Of a stretch of DNA of 64,000 bases, positions 37,816-47,420 are shown in pieces. A program made the translations under genes and the position numbers. The stretch is from RPQJ01 sp963731105 (GTDB taxonomy: Bacteria; Pseudomonadota; Gammaproteobacteria; Steroidobacterales; Steroidobacteraceae): assembly GCA_963731105.1 (NCBI GenBank), contig CAVSUM010000010.1:186001-250000 (forward strand), read 5' to 3'. A model generated the notes under the pieces. That model worked only from the letters and a program-made list of their open reading frames with translations. It was not told where the DNA came from and searched no databases. Each line of letters starts with the position of its first letter. Within the stretch, counting starts at the first letter, position 1.

Positions 37816-38592
37816 ATGGTCTCCGGCTCGAATTCCCGTCGCGGGTGCGTCGCGCGGCTCGCTGCCCCATTTGCTGTGGTGCTGGTGACGCTGGCCGTCG
37901 TGGCCGGCTGCGAATCGCGCAGCCGTGAGCTGCAGCCCGGCAGCTACCGCGCGGTCCTCGAACTGCCCGCTGGCGAACTGCCGTTCGGCCTGGACATTGC
38001 CCGGGAAGAAAGCGGCTTCGTGCTGACCCTGGTGAATGGCGAGGAACGCGTGCGCGTCACGGAGGTGACCGCGGCGGAGGGCCGCCTCACGGCCACCATG
38101 CCGGGCAACGAAAACACCCTGTCCGCGGAAATCCGCGGCAAGCGGCTGCACGGCGAGATGTCGCTGCTGCGCGCCGGTGGCGAGCGGCAGGTGCTGCCCT
38201 TCCGCGCCGAGGAGGGCCAGCTGTGGCGCTTCTTCGCGCAGCCCGCGACCGACAACGCCGACGTCGCAGGCCGCTGGGCGGTGCAGTTCACGAGCGACAA
38301 CGGGCAGCAGAGCGCCGGGGTCGCGGAATTCACGCAGTCGTTCGAGCGCGTCACCGGCACCATCCTCACCCCGACCGGCGACCACCGCTTCCTCGCCGGC
38401 GAGGTGCGCAGCGACGAGCTGTACCTGTCCCGATTCGACGGCGCCTCGACCTACCTGTACAAGGCGAAGGTCGACGAGGACGGTCGCCTGGTCGGGGAGT
38501 ACTGGTCGAGCAAGACCGGGCACCAGAAATTCCGCGCCGAGCGCAACCCGGACGCCGTGCTCGACACGAGCCCGACTACCACCGCCCCCTGA
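37816..38592 (+). CDS. Lipoprotein resembling the N-terminal domain of TlpA-like redoxins
   Basis: This 258-residue protein has a signal peptide with lipobox LAVVAGC. The mature part is beta-rich: GSYRAVLELPAGELPFGL, WAVQFTSDNGQQSAGVAEF, GTILTPTGDHRFLAGEV and LYLSRFDGASTYLYKA. Such blocks form the N-terminal domain of some AhpC/TSA-TlpA family proteins, but here there is no CxxC thioredoxin domain and the protein ends at the beta domain. It may be a binding or scaffold lipoprotein. It starts 17 bases after the DUF2780 gene and is followed by heptamer repeats. Confidence 0.65.
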   Translation: MVSGSNSRRGCVARLAAPFAVVLVTLAVVAGCESRSRELQPGSYRAVLELPAGELPFGLDIAREESGFVLTLVNGEERVRVTEVTAAEGRLTATMPGNENTLSAEIRGKRLHGEMSLLRAGGERQVLPFRAEEGQLWRFFAQPATDNADVAGRWAVQFTSDNGQQSAGVAEFTQSFERVTGTILTPTGDHRFLAGEVRSDELYLSRFDGASTYLYKAKVDEDGRLVGEYWSSKTGHQKFRAERNPDAVLDTSPTTTAP

Positions 38593-38612
38593 CAATCCCG
38601 CTCCCCTTCCGG

Positions 38613-38644
38613 CACTATCCGCTATCCGCTAATCACTATCCGCT
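38613..38644. repeat. Short CTATCCG heptamer repeat
   Basis: Three full or near copies of CTATCCG (ACTATCCGCTATCCGCTAA, then CACTATCCGC) lie between the lipoprotein stop and the yajQ ATG. The same heptamer forms larger arrays at 55.0 and 55.1 kb, and a degenerate CTATCCC form lies at 34.97-35.0 kb. Confidence 0.7.
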
Positions 38645-38651
38645 TCCTCCC

Positions 38652-39134
38652 ATGCCTTCCTTCGACATCGTCTCCGAGATCGACCTGCACGAAGTCACCA
38701 ACGCCGTCGACCAGGCCAGCCGCGAGGTCGGGCAGCGGTTCGACTTCAAGGGCACCAATGCCAAGTTTGAATTGAAAGAAGCGGTGATTACGCTCAGCGC
38801 ACCGGCGGATTTTCAACTAAAGCAGATGCTCGAGATCCTGCGTCTGAAGCTCTCGAAGCGCGGCATCGACGTGGCCTGCATGAAGGTGGACGAACCGGTG
38901 ACCACCGGCCAGACCGCGAAGCAGCTCGTGACCCTGCGCCAGGGTGTCGACTCCGAACTCGGCAAGAAGCTCCAGCGGTTGATCAAGGACTCGAAGCTCA
39001 AGGTGCAGGCCGCCCTGCAGGACCAGCAGGTGCGCGTCACCGGCAAGAACCGCGACGACCTGCAGGACGCCATCGCGCTGGTGAAGAAAGGCGGCTTCGA
39101 ACTGCCGTTGCAGTTCACCAATTTCCGGGATTGA
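38652..39134 (+). CDS. yajQ: YajQ-family nucleotide-binding protein
   Basis: This 160-residue protein starts MPSFDIVSEIDLHEVTNAVD and contains REVGQRFDFKGTNA and LKQMLEILRLKLSKRGID, and ends ELPLQFTNFRD. These are the hallmarks and length of YajQ, two RRM-like folds. Xanthomonas YajQ binds cyclic di-GMP and acts with a transcription factor; other members bind nucleotides. Whether this copy binds cyclic di-GMP cannot be read from sequence. It is monocistronic, preceded by heptamer repeats. Confidence 0.93.
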   Translation: MPSFDIVSEIDLHEVTNAVDQASREVGQRFDFKGTNAKFELKEAVITLSAPADFQLKQMLEILRLKLSKRGIDVACMKVDEPVTTGQTAKQLVTLRQGVDSELGKKLQRLIKDSKLKVQAALQDQQVRVTGKNRDDLQDAIALVKKGGFELPLQFTNFRD

Positions 39135-39219
39135 TCCGGAACCAGTCGCCGGCTCGGTGCCTGCCTGGACCGCCACGTCGTGCCTGGACGACATGGGCAG
39201 TTCGGACAGTACAGATACG

Positions 39220-39238
39220 AATGCGAATGATTTGCATT
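39220..39238. promoter_or_regulatory. Fur-box-like palindrome
   Basis: AATGCGAATGATTTGCATT is an imperfect palindrome with the spaced AAT/ATT triplets of a Fur box. It lies 72 bases before the ATG of the FecA-like receptor, in the promoter region. Iron repression by Fur is the expected reading. Confidence 0.6.
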
Positions 39239-39309
39239 GACGTCTAGGGGTTGCCCCACCTAGAGTCTCGCCCCGGGTCACCGCTCCAACCGGGTCATTG
39301 CAAATCCTC

Positions 39310-41480
39310 ATGTCCACCAGGAACCACTCGAGCCGCAGCGCGGCCGTCCTCGCCGCCGTGTCCGCCACCCTGCTCGCCTCGGCCGCCGCCGCCCAGGACG
39401 AGGCGGACACCGGCGCCACCGCCGAACTCGAGCCGGTCCTCATCGTGGTCGGCGACCGCATCCAGCTCGACAAGACCCCGGCTCCGGCACCGTGCTGGAC
39501 CAGAGCGTCCTCGAGGATGCACACGTCTTCACCGTCAACGAGGCGCTGCGCAAGGTGCCGGGCGTGTTCACCCGCGACGAGGAAGGCTTCGGCCTGCGCC
39601 CGAACATCGGCATCCGCGGCCTGAACCCGACCCGTTCGAGCAAGGTGCTGCTGCTCGAGGACGGGATCCCGCTCGCGTACGCACCCTATGGCGACAACGC
39701 CAGCTACTACCACCCGCCGGTCGAACGCTTCGAACGGATCGAGGTGCTGAAAGGCTCGGGCCAGATCCTGTTCGGGCCGCACACCGTGGGCGCAGTGCTC
39801 AACTACGTTACGCCGCGCGTGCCGGCCGACTCGAGCGGCAATTTCGCCGCCTCGTTCGGCAGCGAGGATTTCCGCGAGGTGCACGGCTCGTACGGCGACA
39901 CGTTCGGCAACACCGGCTTCATCGCCCACGGCACCTACAAGGAGACCGACGGCACGCGCGAGAACATGAACTTCCGCGTTGCCGACGTGAACCTCAAGGT
40001 GGTGCGAGAGCTCACCGAGCGCCAGGCGCTGACGCTGCGCACCAGCTACTACGACGAGGACTCGCAGGTCACCTATTCCGGCCTGACGCTGGACGAATGG
40101 CGCGCCGACCCGCGCGGCAATGCGTTCGCCAACGACCACATGTACGCGTATCGCTGGGGCACCTCGGCAACCCATCGCCTCGAGCTGAATCCGGCGACCA
40201 CGTTCACCACCAACGCCTACTACACGTACTTCAACCGCGACTGGTGGCGGCAGTCGAGCAACTCGGCGCAGCGCCCCAATGATCGCAGCGACCCCGCCTG
40301 CGGCGGCATGGCCAACCTCGACACCACTTGCGGCAACGAAGGTCGCGTGCGCCAGTTCTGGACCGCAGGACTCGAGCCGCGCGTCGCGATCGAGCACGGC
40401 TTGTTCGGCATCGACAACGTCACCGAGGCCGGCGTGCGCTATCACTACGAGGACCAGTACCGCATCCAGGCCAATGGCGACCGGCCGAACTCGCGTGAGC
40501 CTGGCACGGGCCGTAACGCGGGCATCAAGGAGGACAGCGACCGCAACGTCACGGCGAAATCGGCGTTCGTGCAGAACCGCTTCGATTTCGGCCGCTGGAC
40601 CCTGACGCCCGGCCTGCGCTTCGAGTCGGTGGACTACGAGCGCATCGACAACCTGCTCGGCACGCGCGGCACGAACGAGGTCGACGAGTTGATCCCCGGA
40701 CTCGGCGGCACGTTCGAGGCAACGCCCAACACCACGGTATTCGCCGGCGTGCATCGCGGCTTCGCGCCGCCGGGGGTGGCCGATGTCGTGACCGCGCAGG
40801 GCGGCAGCGTCGACCTCGACGCCGAGCTGTCCTGGAATTACGAGCTCGGCGTGCGCACCTATCCGCGCGACGGCGTGTCGGTCGAGGCCACCGCCTTTCG
40901 CATGGACTTCGAGAACCAGATCGTCCCGGCAAGCGTCGCAGGCGGCAGCGGCGCGACCCTGACCAGCGCGGGCGAGACGCTGCAGCAGGGCCTCGAGTTC
41001 GCGGGCGAGGTGCAGAGCACGGCGTTCGTCGAGTGGCCGGTGGAGGCGTTCGCGCGCCTGTCCTACACGTGGCTGGCCGATGCGGAGTACGCCGGCGAAC
41101 GCTACAGCAGCATCGCCGGCTTCACCGACGTGAAGGTGACGGGCAACCGCCTGCCGTACGCCCCGCAGCACCTGCTGGCGGGCACCGTCGGACTGCGCAC
41201 TTCATTCGACCTGCGGGTCGAACTCGAGGGCGTCTACACCAGTGCGGCGTTCACCGACGACCTGAACACGGTGGCGATCGTGGCGAACGGCCAGCGCGGC
41301 GAGATCGGCGGCTACACGGTGTGGAACCTGAGCGCCAACTACGGCTTGCAGGCCTGCGCCTGCAACCTGTTCGTCGCAGCGAAGAACCTGACGGACAAGC
41401 TGTACGTCGCGGACATGAGCCGCGGGCTCATCCCCGGCATGCCGCGGCTGCTGCAGGCCGGGTTCGAGATCCGGTTCTAA
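39310..41480 (+). CDS. FecA-like TonB-dependent receptor (one frameshift)
   Basis: About 723 residues after correction. It has a signal peptide (ending ASAAAAQ), then a TonB-box region (ELEPVLIVVGDR), a plug (NEALRKVPGVFTRDEEGFGLRP, IRGLNPTRSSKVLLLEDGIP) and a beta barrel ending AGFEIRF. Segments FGPHTVGAVLNYVTPRVP and NYELGVRTYPRDGV resemble Fe(III)-dicitrate/siderophore receptors. One G appears to be missing near 39483 (CCCCGGCTCC where KTPGSGTVLDQS is expected). The Fur-like site upstream supports a role in iron uptake; the ligand is unknown. Confidence 0.85.
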
Positions 41481-41486
41481 ACGGCG

Positions 41487-42644
41487 TCAGGCGTACGCGC
41501 GCGACATCGCGCGCAGCCGCCGGCGCTGCATGCGCAGGCCGAACTCGATCTGCCTCAGGCGCAGGCGGAAGCTGGTCTCCTCCCACTTCTGCAGCAGGTT
41601 CTGCTTGCGGTCGGCGACCCACTGGTCACGCACCTTGGCCCATTCCTCGAGCGCCTTGCGGAAGGCCGCGTACTCCTCGGCCACGCGCGCCTTGGCACGC
41701 TCGATCTGCTCGTCGCCGAAGCGGCCGCGACGCTTGTCGAGCACCTGTTCCATGCGCTTGAACTGCATGGCGAGCTCGGCGCGCTGGATCCACAGGTCGG
41801 GCACGCGCTTCAGGTTCGAAGCGAGGCCGAGCCACGACATGGCCGCAATCAGCCACTTGGTGGGGTCGAAGTGCCACCAACGCACGCCGTTGCGGTAGTC
41901 GTTCTGGAAGATGTGGTGGAAGTTGTGGTAACCCTCGCCGTAGGTGAGGAACGCCAGCACGGGGTTGTCACGCGCTGTGTTCTCGTCGGTGTAGGGCTGC
42001 GTGCCCCACATGTGGGCGAGCGAGTTGATGAACCAGGTGAAGTGGTGGTTGACCACGAGGCGCAGCAGGCCGCCGAGCAGGAACACGCCCCACACGTCGC
42101 CCACGGCCCAGCCGAGCGCCAGCGGCACGCCGACGTTCATGGCGATGGTGAGCGGCACGTAGAAGCGGTGCTGGAACATGACGATCGGGTCCTGCTGCAG
42201 GTCCCGGGCGTTGGTGAAGTCGTTCCGGCCGCTCGGGTAGTCGCGCAGGATCCAGCCCATGTGCGAGAACCAGAAGCCGCGCTTCGCGCTGTACGGGTCC
42301 TTGTCGACGTCGTCGACGAAGCGGTGGTGGGTGCGGTGCTGCGAGCCCCAGATGAGGATGCTGTTCTGCAGCGCCATCGCGCCGAACAGCATGAAGAACG
42401 TGCGCACCGACCAGTGCGCCTGGTAGGCCCGGTGCGACCACAGGCGGTGGTAGCCGGCGGTGATCGAGATGCCGCAGGCCCAGAGGAAAAACACGCAGCT
42501 GACCCACGCCCAGACGCTGTAGCCGTGGGTGAGGCCGTACCAGGGCACGAACACCAGCGCGGCGAGCGGCGTGACCGTGAACAGAATCATGGTCAGCCAG
42601 TTGATCGGGGCGTGCTCGGCAGGGGCAGCGGCAGAGCTGTTCAT
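41487..42644 (-). CDS. Membrane fatty-acyl desaturase
   Basis: This 385-residue protein has four hydrophobic helices and the three histidine boxes of acyl-CoA/acyl-lipid delta-9 desaturases: HRLWSH, HRTHH and HNFHH. A fourth His (NHHFTWFINSLAH) adds to the di-iron site. Residues from about 270 on are a long charged helical tail (RAELAMQFKRMEQVLDKRRG), common in proteobacterial members. It would introduce a double bond into membrane fatty acids. It converges with the FecA-like receptor, with only 6 bases between them. Confidence 0.92.
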   Translation of the reverse strand: MNSSAAAPAEHAPINWLTMILFTVTPLAALVFVPWYGLTHGYSVWAWVSCVFFLWACGISITAGYHRLWSHRAYQAHWSVRTFFMLFGAMALQNSILIWGSQHRTHHRFVDDVDKDPYSAKRGFWFSHMGWILRDYPSGRNDFTNARDLQQDPIVMFQHRFYVPLTIAMNVGVPLALGWAVGDVWGVFLLGGLLRLVVNHHFTWFINSLAHMWGTQPYTDENTARDNPVLAFLTYGEGYHNFHHIFQNDYRNGVRWWHFDPTKWLIAAMSWLGLASNLKRVPDLWIQRAELAMQFKRMEQVLDKRRGRFGDEQIERAKARVAEEYAAFRKALEEWAKVRDQWVADRKQNLLQKWEETSFRLRLRQIEFGLRMQRRRLRAMSRAYA

Positions 42645-42805
42645 CAGGGGTGTTTCCCGCGGATGGCGATGGCAAAAAGATCTAATAGTTTACCGGGCCC
42701 TGAGCGGCCTCGCCCGGGCATCGCAAGTCGCTGAATAATAAATACTTTTCGAAGTGCGAAGGGGCGCCTGGTCGATCCGCGCCCGACCGCGGGACCCGCC
42801 CGCCC

Positions 42806-43477
42806 TTAGACCCAGGAGGACGTCACGTCGAGCGGCTTGCGTTCGATGGCCGGCACCCGGGCCCCGACGGCCGGGTGACCCACCACCAGCAGCAGGTACG
42901 GCCGTTCGGCATCCGGAGGCCGGCCAAGGATCTCGTTCAGGAATCCCATCGGGCTCGGGGTGTGCGTGAGGGTTGCAAGCCCGGCCGTGTGCAGCGCCGT
43001 GATCAGGATGCCGGCAGCGATGCCGACCGACTCCGCCGGGTAGTAGTGCTTCACCTTGCTGCCGTCCGCAGCACGACCCCATTTCTGCACGAAAATCGCG
43101 ATCAGCCACGGCGCGGTCTCGAGGAAGGGCTTGTGCCAGTCGGTGCCGATCGGTCGCAGCGCCTCGAGCCACTCCTCGGGGGCGCGACGCTCGTAGAACT
43201 CGCGTTCCTCCGCCTCGGCAGCGATGCGGATGCGGCGCTTCACCTCGGGGTCCGACACTGCGACGAAATGCCAGGGTTGCTGGTTGGCCCCACTGGGCGC
43301 GGTGCCAGCGGCCTCGATGCACGCCTCGATGACGGCGCGAGGCACGGGGCGCGGGTCGAAGTCGCGCACCGTGCGCCGACGCTGCACGAGGTCGCGGAAC
43401 GCCTCGGCACGGCGCCGCAGGTCGTCGTCACTGCCCGCCGGCAAGGCTGGCAGCGGTACGGTCGGATGCTCGGTCAC
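42806..43477 (-). CDS. Nitroreductase-family flavoenzyme, iodotyrosine-deiodinase-like
   Basis: This 223-residue FMN enzyme has the phosphate-binding start RRRTVRDFDPRPVP, the flavin loop AAGTAPSGANQQPWHFVAV and a C-terminal GLATLTHTPSPMGFLNEILG. The lid segment EAEEREFYERRAPEEWLEALRP matches iodotyrosine-deiodinase-like members of the nitroreductase superfamily. The physiological substrate is unknown. The gene stands alone, divergent from the TIR-TPR gene. Confidence 0.85.
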   Translation of the reverse strand: MTEHPTVPLPALPAGSDDDLRRRAEAFRDLVQRRRTVRDFDPRPVPRAVIEACIEAAGTAPSGANQQPWHFVAVSDPEVKRRIRIAAEAEEREFYERRAPEEWLEALRPIGTDWHKPFLETAPWLIAIFVQKWGRAADGSKVKHYYPAESVGIAAGILITALHTAGLATLTHTPSPMGFLNEILGRPPDAERPYLLLVVGHPAVGARVPAIERKPLDVTSSWV

Positions 43478-43653
43478 GGGGAGCCTCGTCTACTGCAGGT
43501 AGCGCCTGCCTGACTCTGACACAGGCCCCGCGGTCGCGGCCATGCCGAACCCGCCGCAGTGACCCGACGCTTGCTGCCGGCCGCCGCCGGGACCGGGTAA
43601 GCTACGGGCCGCACGCCGATCGCGACGACTTCAGGGGATGAGGTTCGGGAACC

Positions 43654-45405
43654 ATGGCTGACGTCTTCGTTTCGTATGCACGCAGCGACAAGGAGCGCGT
43701 CGCGCCGCTGGTCGCCGCGATCGAGGCGCAGGGCTGGTCGGTCTGGTGGGACCCCGAAATCGACGCGGGACAGCAGTTCGACGACCAGATCGAGGAAGAA
43801 CTCAAGGCCGCCAGGGCGGTGCTGGTGGTCTGGACGACGGCCTCGGTCGCGTCGCGCTGGGTGCGCGGCGAGGCACGCGAGGCCGCCGACCGCGGCGTGC
43901 TGGTGCCAGCCCGGTTCGACGGCGCCCGCATGCCGATGGACGTGCGCGCGATCCACACGACCGACCTCGACGGCTGGGGCGACAACGCCAGCAGTCCGCA
44001 GTTCCAGTCTTTGCTGCGCGCCCTCGGCGCGATGATCGCGCGGCAGGGTGGCCCGGGCGGCGGGACCGCCGCTGCGGCCACGAGCGCCACCAACCGCATC
44101 GGCATCTGCGTCCTGCCGTTCGCCAACATGAGCGGCGATCCCGAGCAGGAGTACTTCAGCGACGGCATCACCGAAGACATCATCACCGACCTGAGCAAGG
44201 TCTCCGCGCTCGCGGTCGTCTCGCGCAACAGCGCGTTCATGTACAAAGGCAAGCTGGTCGACGTGCCCAAGGTCGCGCGGGAGCTGAAGGTGCAGTACGT
44301 GCTCGAGGGCAGCGTGCGCAAGTCGGGCGGCCGCGTGCGCATCAGCGCGCAGCTCGTGGACGGCGCCAACAACGACAACGTCTGGGCCGAGCGCTATGAC
44401 CGCGACCTGAGCGACATCTTCGCGCTGCAGGACGAGATCTCGGAAGCGATCGTCAAGGCGCTGAAGCTCAAGCTGTTGCCCGAGGAAAAGAAGGCGATCG
44501 AACAGCGCGGTACGACCAACCTCGACGCCTACAACCTCTACCTGATGGCGCGGCAGCATTACGCCACGGGCAACGAGTTCGACGTGCGCCGCAACGAAGC
44601 GATCATTCGCCTGTGCCGTCGCGCCACCGAGATCGACCCGAATTATGCGCACGCCTGGGCGCTGATGGCCCTCGGGCAGATGCTGGCGCGCTGGATCCGC
44701 GGCGGCGACGTTGATGACGGACTGGCGGCCGCAGAGCGGGCACTCGCGCTCGACGGCAATTTTGCCGCGGCCCACGCCGTCAAGGCGCGCATCCTGTCGG
44801 AGGGCGGCCGCCATGACGAGGCCGCCGCCGAGATCGAGGTGGCCCTGCGCCTCGACCCGGAGTCATACGAGGTCAACCGTGCCGCCGCCTACCTGCGCTT
44901 CCGGCAGCAACGGCTGCCCGAGGCCGTCAAGCATTTCGAGAAGGCGCAGGCGCTGATAGAGACCGACGTCAGCTCGCCCAACATGCTCATCTGCTGCTAC
45001 ATGGCCCTCGGTGACCGCGAGGCGCTGCGCCGCGCCGCGCAGGTTACCCTGACCCGCGCGCAGAAGACCCTGGAGCGGGACCCGAGCAACGGTGCGGCCA
45101 TGGCCTTCTGCTTCAACGCGTTGGCGACGCTCGGGCAGGCCGAGAGTGCCAAGGGCTGGATGAGCCGCGCGCTGCTCATCGAGCCGGACAACGCCAACAT
45201 GCGCTACAACTTCGCCTGCGCCCTCGCCAGCCAGCTGCGCGACAAGGATGCGGCCATCGAGTTGCTCGGCCCGCTGTTCGAGCGCATCGCGATCGGCCTG
45301 CTGAACCACGCCAAGGCCGACCCCGACCTCGACAGCCTGCGCGACGATCCGCGCTTCCAGTCGATGGTCGCGGCGGCCGATGCGCGCCTCGCGGCCGCAA
45401 CCTAG
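43654..45405 (+). CDS. TIR / TolB-like / TPR protein
   Basis: This 583-residue protein has an N-terminal TIR domain (DVFVSYARSDKERVAPLVAA, WSVWWDPEIDAGQQFDDQI, with Glu in SRWVRGEAREA at the NADase position). A FlgO/TolB-N-like middle domain (IGICVLPFANMSGDPEQEYF, DGITEDIITDLSKV, EGSVRKSGGRVRISAQLVD) precedes at least six TPR-like repeats (AAAERALALDGNFAAAHAVKA; EAAAEIEVALRLDPES). This design is common in proteobacteria, often with an adenylate-cyclase domain in place of TIR, and is usually described as signalling. No signal peptide or membrane helix is seen. Whether the TIR is enzymatic is unknown. Confidence 0.82.
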   Translation: MADVFVSYARSDKERVAPLVAAIEAQGWSVWWDPEIDAGQQFDDQIEEELKAARAVLVVWTTASVASRWVRGEAREAADRGVLVPARFDGARMPMDVRAIHTTDLDGWGDNASSPQFQSLLRALGAMIARQGGPGGGTAAAATSATNRIGICVLPFANMSGDPEQEYFSDGITEDIITDLSKVSALAVVSRNSAFMYKGKLVDVPKVARELKVQYVLEGSVRKSGGRVRISAQLVDGANNDNVWAERYDRDLSDIFALQDEISEAIVKALKLKLLPEEKKAIEQRGTTNLDAYNLYLMARQHYATGNEFDVRRNEAIIRLCRRATEIDPNYAHAWALMALGQMLARWIRGGDVDDGLAAAERALALDGNFAAAHAVKARILSEGGRHDEAAAEIEVALRLDPESYEVNRAAAYLRFRQQRLPEAVKHFEKAQALIETDVSSPNMLICCYMALGDREALRRAAQVTLTRAQKTLERDPSNGAAMAFCFNALATLGQAESAKGWMSRALLIEPDNANMRYNFACALASQLRDKDAAIELLGPLFERIAIGLLNHAKADPDLDSLRDDPRFQSMVAAADARLAAAT

Positions 45406-45432
45406 CGCAGCGCCCGGCGCCGTGGCCGGCGC

Positions 45433-45933
45433 TCACGGCTGGATGTTCTGATCGGCCGCGGCCGTCGCGCCGACTGCGCGACGCAGTTCCACCCAGGCGG
45501 CCTCGAGGTGCGCGACCGCGGTCGCGCTCAGTCGTTCACCCAGCTCGAACGACTCGCCGGGCACGCACAACAGCCACGCCTCGGGCGGGGTCTCGCCAGT
45601 CACTCGCCGGTAGGTCGCGAGCACCGCCTCTGGCGACAGCGCATGGGACGTGTGCAGGAAGTCCGCCGCCGCGTCGATCCGCCGCAGCTCGAACGGCGCC
45701 GGCGTGCCGCTGCCCGCATCGATGAAGATCACCCGCTCGCGACCGACCAGGTCGAGCGCGTTCTCGACCTGCAGCTGGAACTCAGTGATGACCTCGACGC
45801 CGGGCAACGCCGCCGCCTCGAGCCGCGCCGCGAGTTCCGGCCCGATCGCGTCGTCGCCGCGGCTCGGGTTGCCGACCGCGAGCACCAGCACCGGCGCAGG
45901 CGAGCTCGTCGCCGGCTCCTGCAGTCCGCTCAC
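45433..45933 (-). CDS. hoxW: [NiFe]-hydrogenase maturation endopeptidase
   Basis: This 166-residue protein is a HycI/HoxW-type protease that trims the C-terminus of the large subunit after nickel insertion. The conserved features are visible: VLAVGNPSRGDDAIGPELA, whose acidic residue binds nickel, VIFIDAGSG, and HTSHALSPEAVL with the nickel-binding His. The GTG start overlaps the hoxH stop (GTGA), so protease and substrate are translationally coupled. It is the last gene of the operon; hyp genes for Ni-Fe assembly are not in the window. Confidence 0.92.
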   Translation of the reverse strand: MSGLQEPATSSPAPVLVLAVGNPSRGDDAIGPELAARLEAAALPGVEVITEFQLQVENALDLVGRERVIFIDAGSGTPAPFELRRIDAAADFLHTSHALSPEAVLATYRRVTGETPPEAWLLCVPGESFELGERLSATAVAHLEAAWVELRRAVGATAAADQNIQP

Positions 45934-47402
45934 TTCGAATCGCGCACCAGCGTGTCTACCAGGGTGCCCTCGGCGTCCACCAGCTGCACTTCGAGCGGCA
46001 TCTTGCCGATCGCATGCGTGGCGCAGGACAGGCACGGGTCGAAGGCGCGCACCGCCACCTCGATGTGGTTCAGCAGCCCCTCGGTGATCTTGCGGCCATC
46101 GAGGTATTTTCGGGCCACTTCGCGGATGGCGATGTTCATCGCGTGGTTGTTGTGCGTCGTCGACACGATCAGGTTGGCGCGCGCCACCTGGTCGTTCTCG
46201 TCCACGCGGTAGTGGTGGATCAGCGTGCCGCGCGGCGCCTCGATCACGCCCACGCCGCGCGCCTGGCGCGGGCCGCTCGCCATGAGGTCGGTGCCGAGCA
46301 GGTCTGCGTCGTGCAGCAGGTCCTTGATCGCCTCGGCGGCGTGCAGCATCTCGATCATGCGCGCCCAGTGGAAGCCGAGCGTGGACCTCGCCGCGCGGCC
46401 GTCGTCGAAGGCCATGAACTCGCGGCGCTCGCGGTCGGCGAGCGGCGTCGGGATGAAGTCGCAGCGCGTGACGCGAGTCAGCGGGCCCACGCGGTACCAG
46501 CCGTCCTCGTGGCCGAGCACGCGCAGGTACGGGAACTTCATGTAGGACCACGCCTTCACTTCCTCGGAGATCTGCTCCCAGTAGTGGTCATAGTCGACGT
46601 GGTCGAAAATCGTGCTGCCGTCGGCGTTCCGTGCGCGCAGGCCGCCGTGGTAGAGGTCCATCGCGCCGTCGGCTCGCACCAGGCTCAGCGTGCGCGCCTC
46701 GAAGGTGCCGAAGGTGCGGTAGGTCTCGAGGTCCTGCTCGAACAGCCGCCGGACGAGCCGCACCGCCTCGCGGCTCCAGGCGATCATCTGGTAGATGTCC
46801 TTCTGCAGCTCGTCGCGCTCGGCGGCCGCCAGGCTCTTGTTCACGCCGCCCGGCACCGAGCCGGTGCCGTGGATGCGCTTGCCGGCCGTGTGGCGGATCA
46901 CTTCCTGCCCGTACTTGCGCAGCAGCACGCCCTGCTTCGCGATGTCGGGGTACTCGGCCGCGACGCCGACGATGTTGCGCTTGGCGACGTCGGAGTCGAA
47001 GCCGAACAGCAGGTCGGGCGACGACAGGTGGAAGAAGTGCAGCGCGTGCGACTGCAGGATCTGCCCGTAATGCATCAGGCGGCGGATCTTCTCGGCCGTG
47101 GGCGTGAGCTGCGTGGCGCCCACCACGGCGTCGAGCGCCTTGCAGGCCGCGAGGTGGTGGCTCACCGGGCAGATGCCGCACAGCCGCTGCACCATCACCG
47201 GCACTTCCCAGTAGGGGCGGCCCTGGATGAACTTCTCGAACGCGCGGAACTCGACGATGTGCAGGCGCGCCTGCTGCACGTGATCGTCCTCGTCCATCAG
47301 CAGCGTGACCTTGCCGTGGCCCTCGACGCGCGACAGCGGCTCGATGACCACGCGGCGCAGCTGCTCGGGGTGGGCGGCGGTCTCCAGGGGCATGGTGCTC
47401 AT
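45930..47402 (-). CDS. hoxH: Bidirectional [NiFe]-hydrogenase large subunit
   Basis: This 490-residue subunit carries the Ni-Fe(CN)2CO active site. L1 is RVEGHG followed by RLCGICPVSHH, and L2 is DPCLSCATHAIG, so all four cysteine ligands are present. A C-terminal extension of about 24 residues after CATH matches the HoxW-cleaved peptide. The pattern is that of group 3d NAD-linked hydrogenases. The start at 47402 has AGGAAG upstream. It lies between hoxY and hoxW. Confidence 0.95.
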   Translation of the reverse strand: MSTMPLETAAHPEQLRRVVIEPLSRVEGHGKVTLLMDEDDHVQQARLHIVEFRAFEKFIQGRPYWEVPVMVQRLCGICPVSHHLAACKALDAVVGATQLTPTAEKIRRLMHYGQILQSHALHFFHLSSPDLLFGFDSDVAKRNIVGVAAEYPDIAKQGVLLRKYGQEVIRHTAGKRIHGTGSVPGGVNKSLAAAERDELQKDIYQMIAWSREAVRLVRRLFEQDLETYRTFGTFEARTLSLVRADGAMDLYHGGLRARNADGSTIFDHVDYDHYWEQISEEVKAWSYMKFPYLRVLGHEDGWYRVGPLTRVTRCDFIPTPLADRERREFMAFDDGRAARSTLGFHWARMIEMLHAAEAIKDLLHDADLLGTDLMASGPRQARGVGVIEAPRGTLIHHYRVDENDQVARANLIVSTTHNNHAMNIAIREVARKYLDGRKITEGLLNHIEVAVRAFDPCLSCATHAIGKMPLEVQLVDAEGTLVDTLVRDSK

Positions 47403-47420
47403 GACGGGCGTGCTTCCTGC

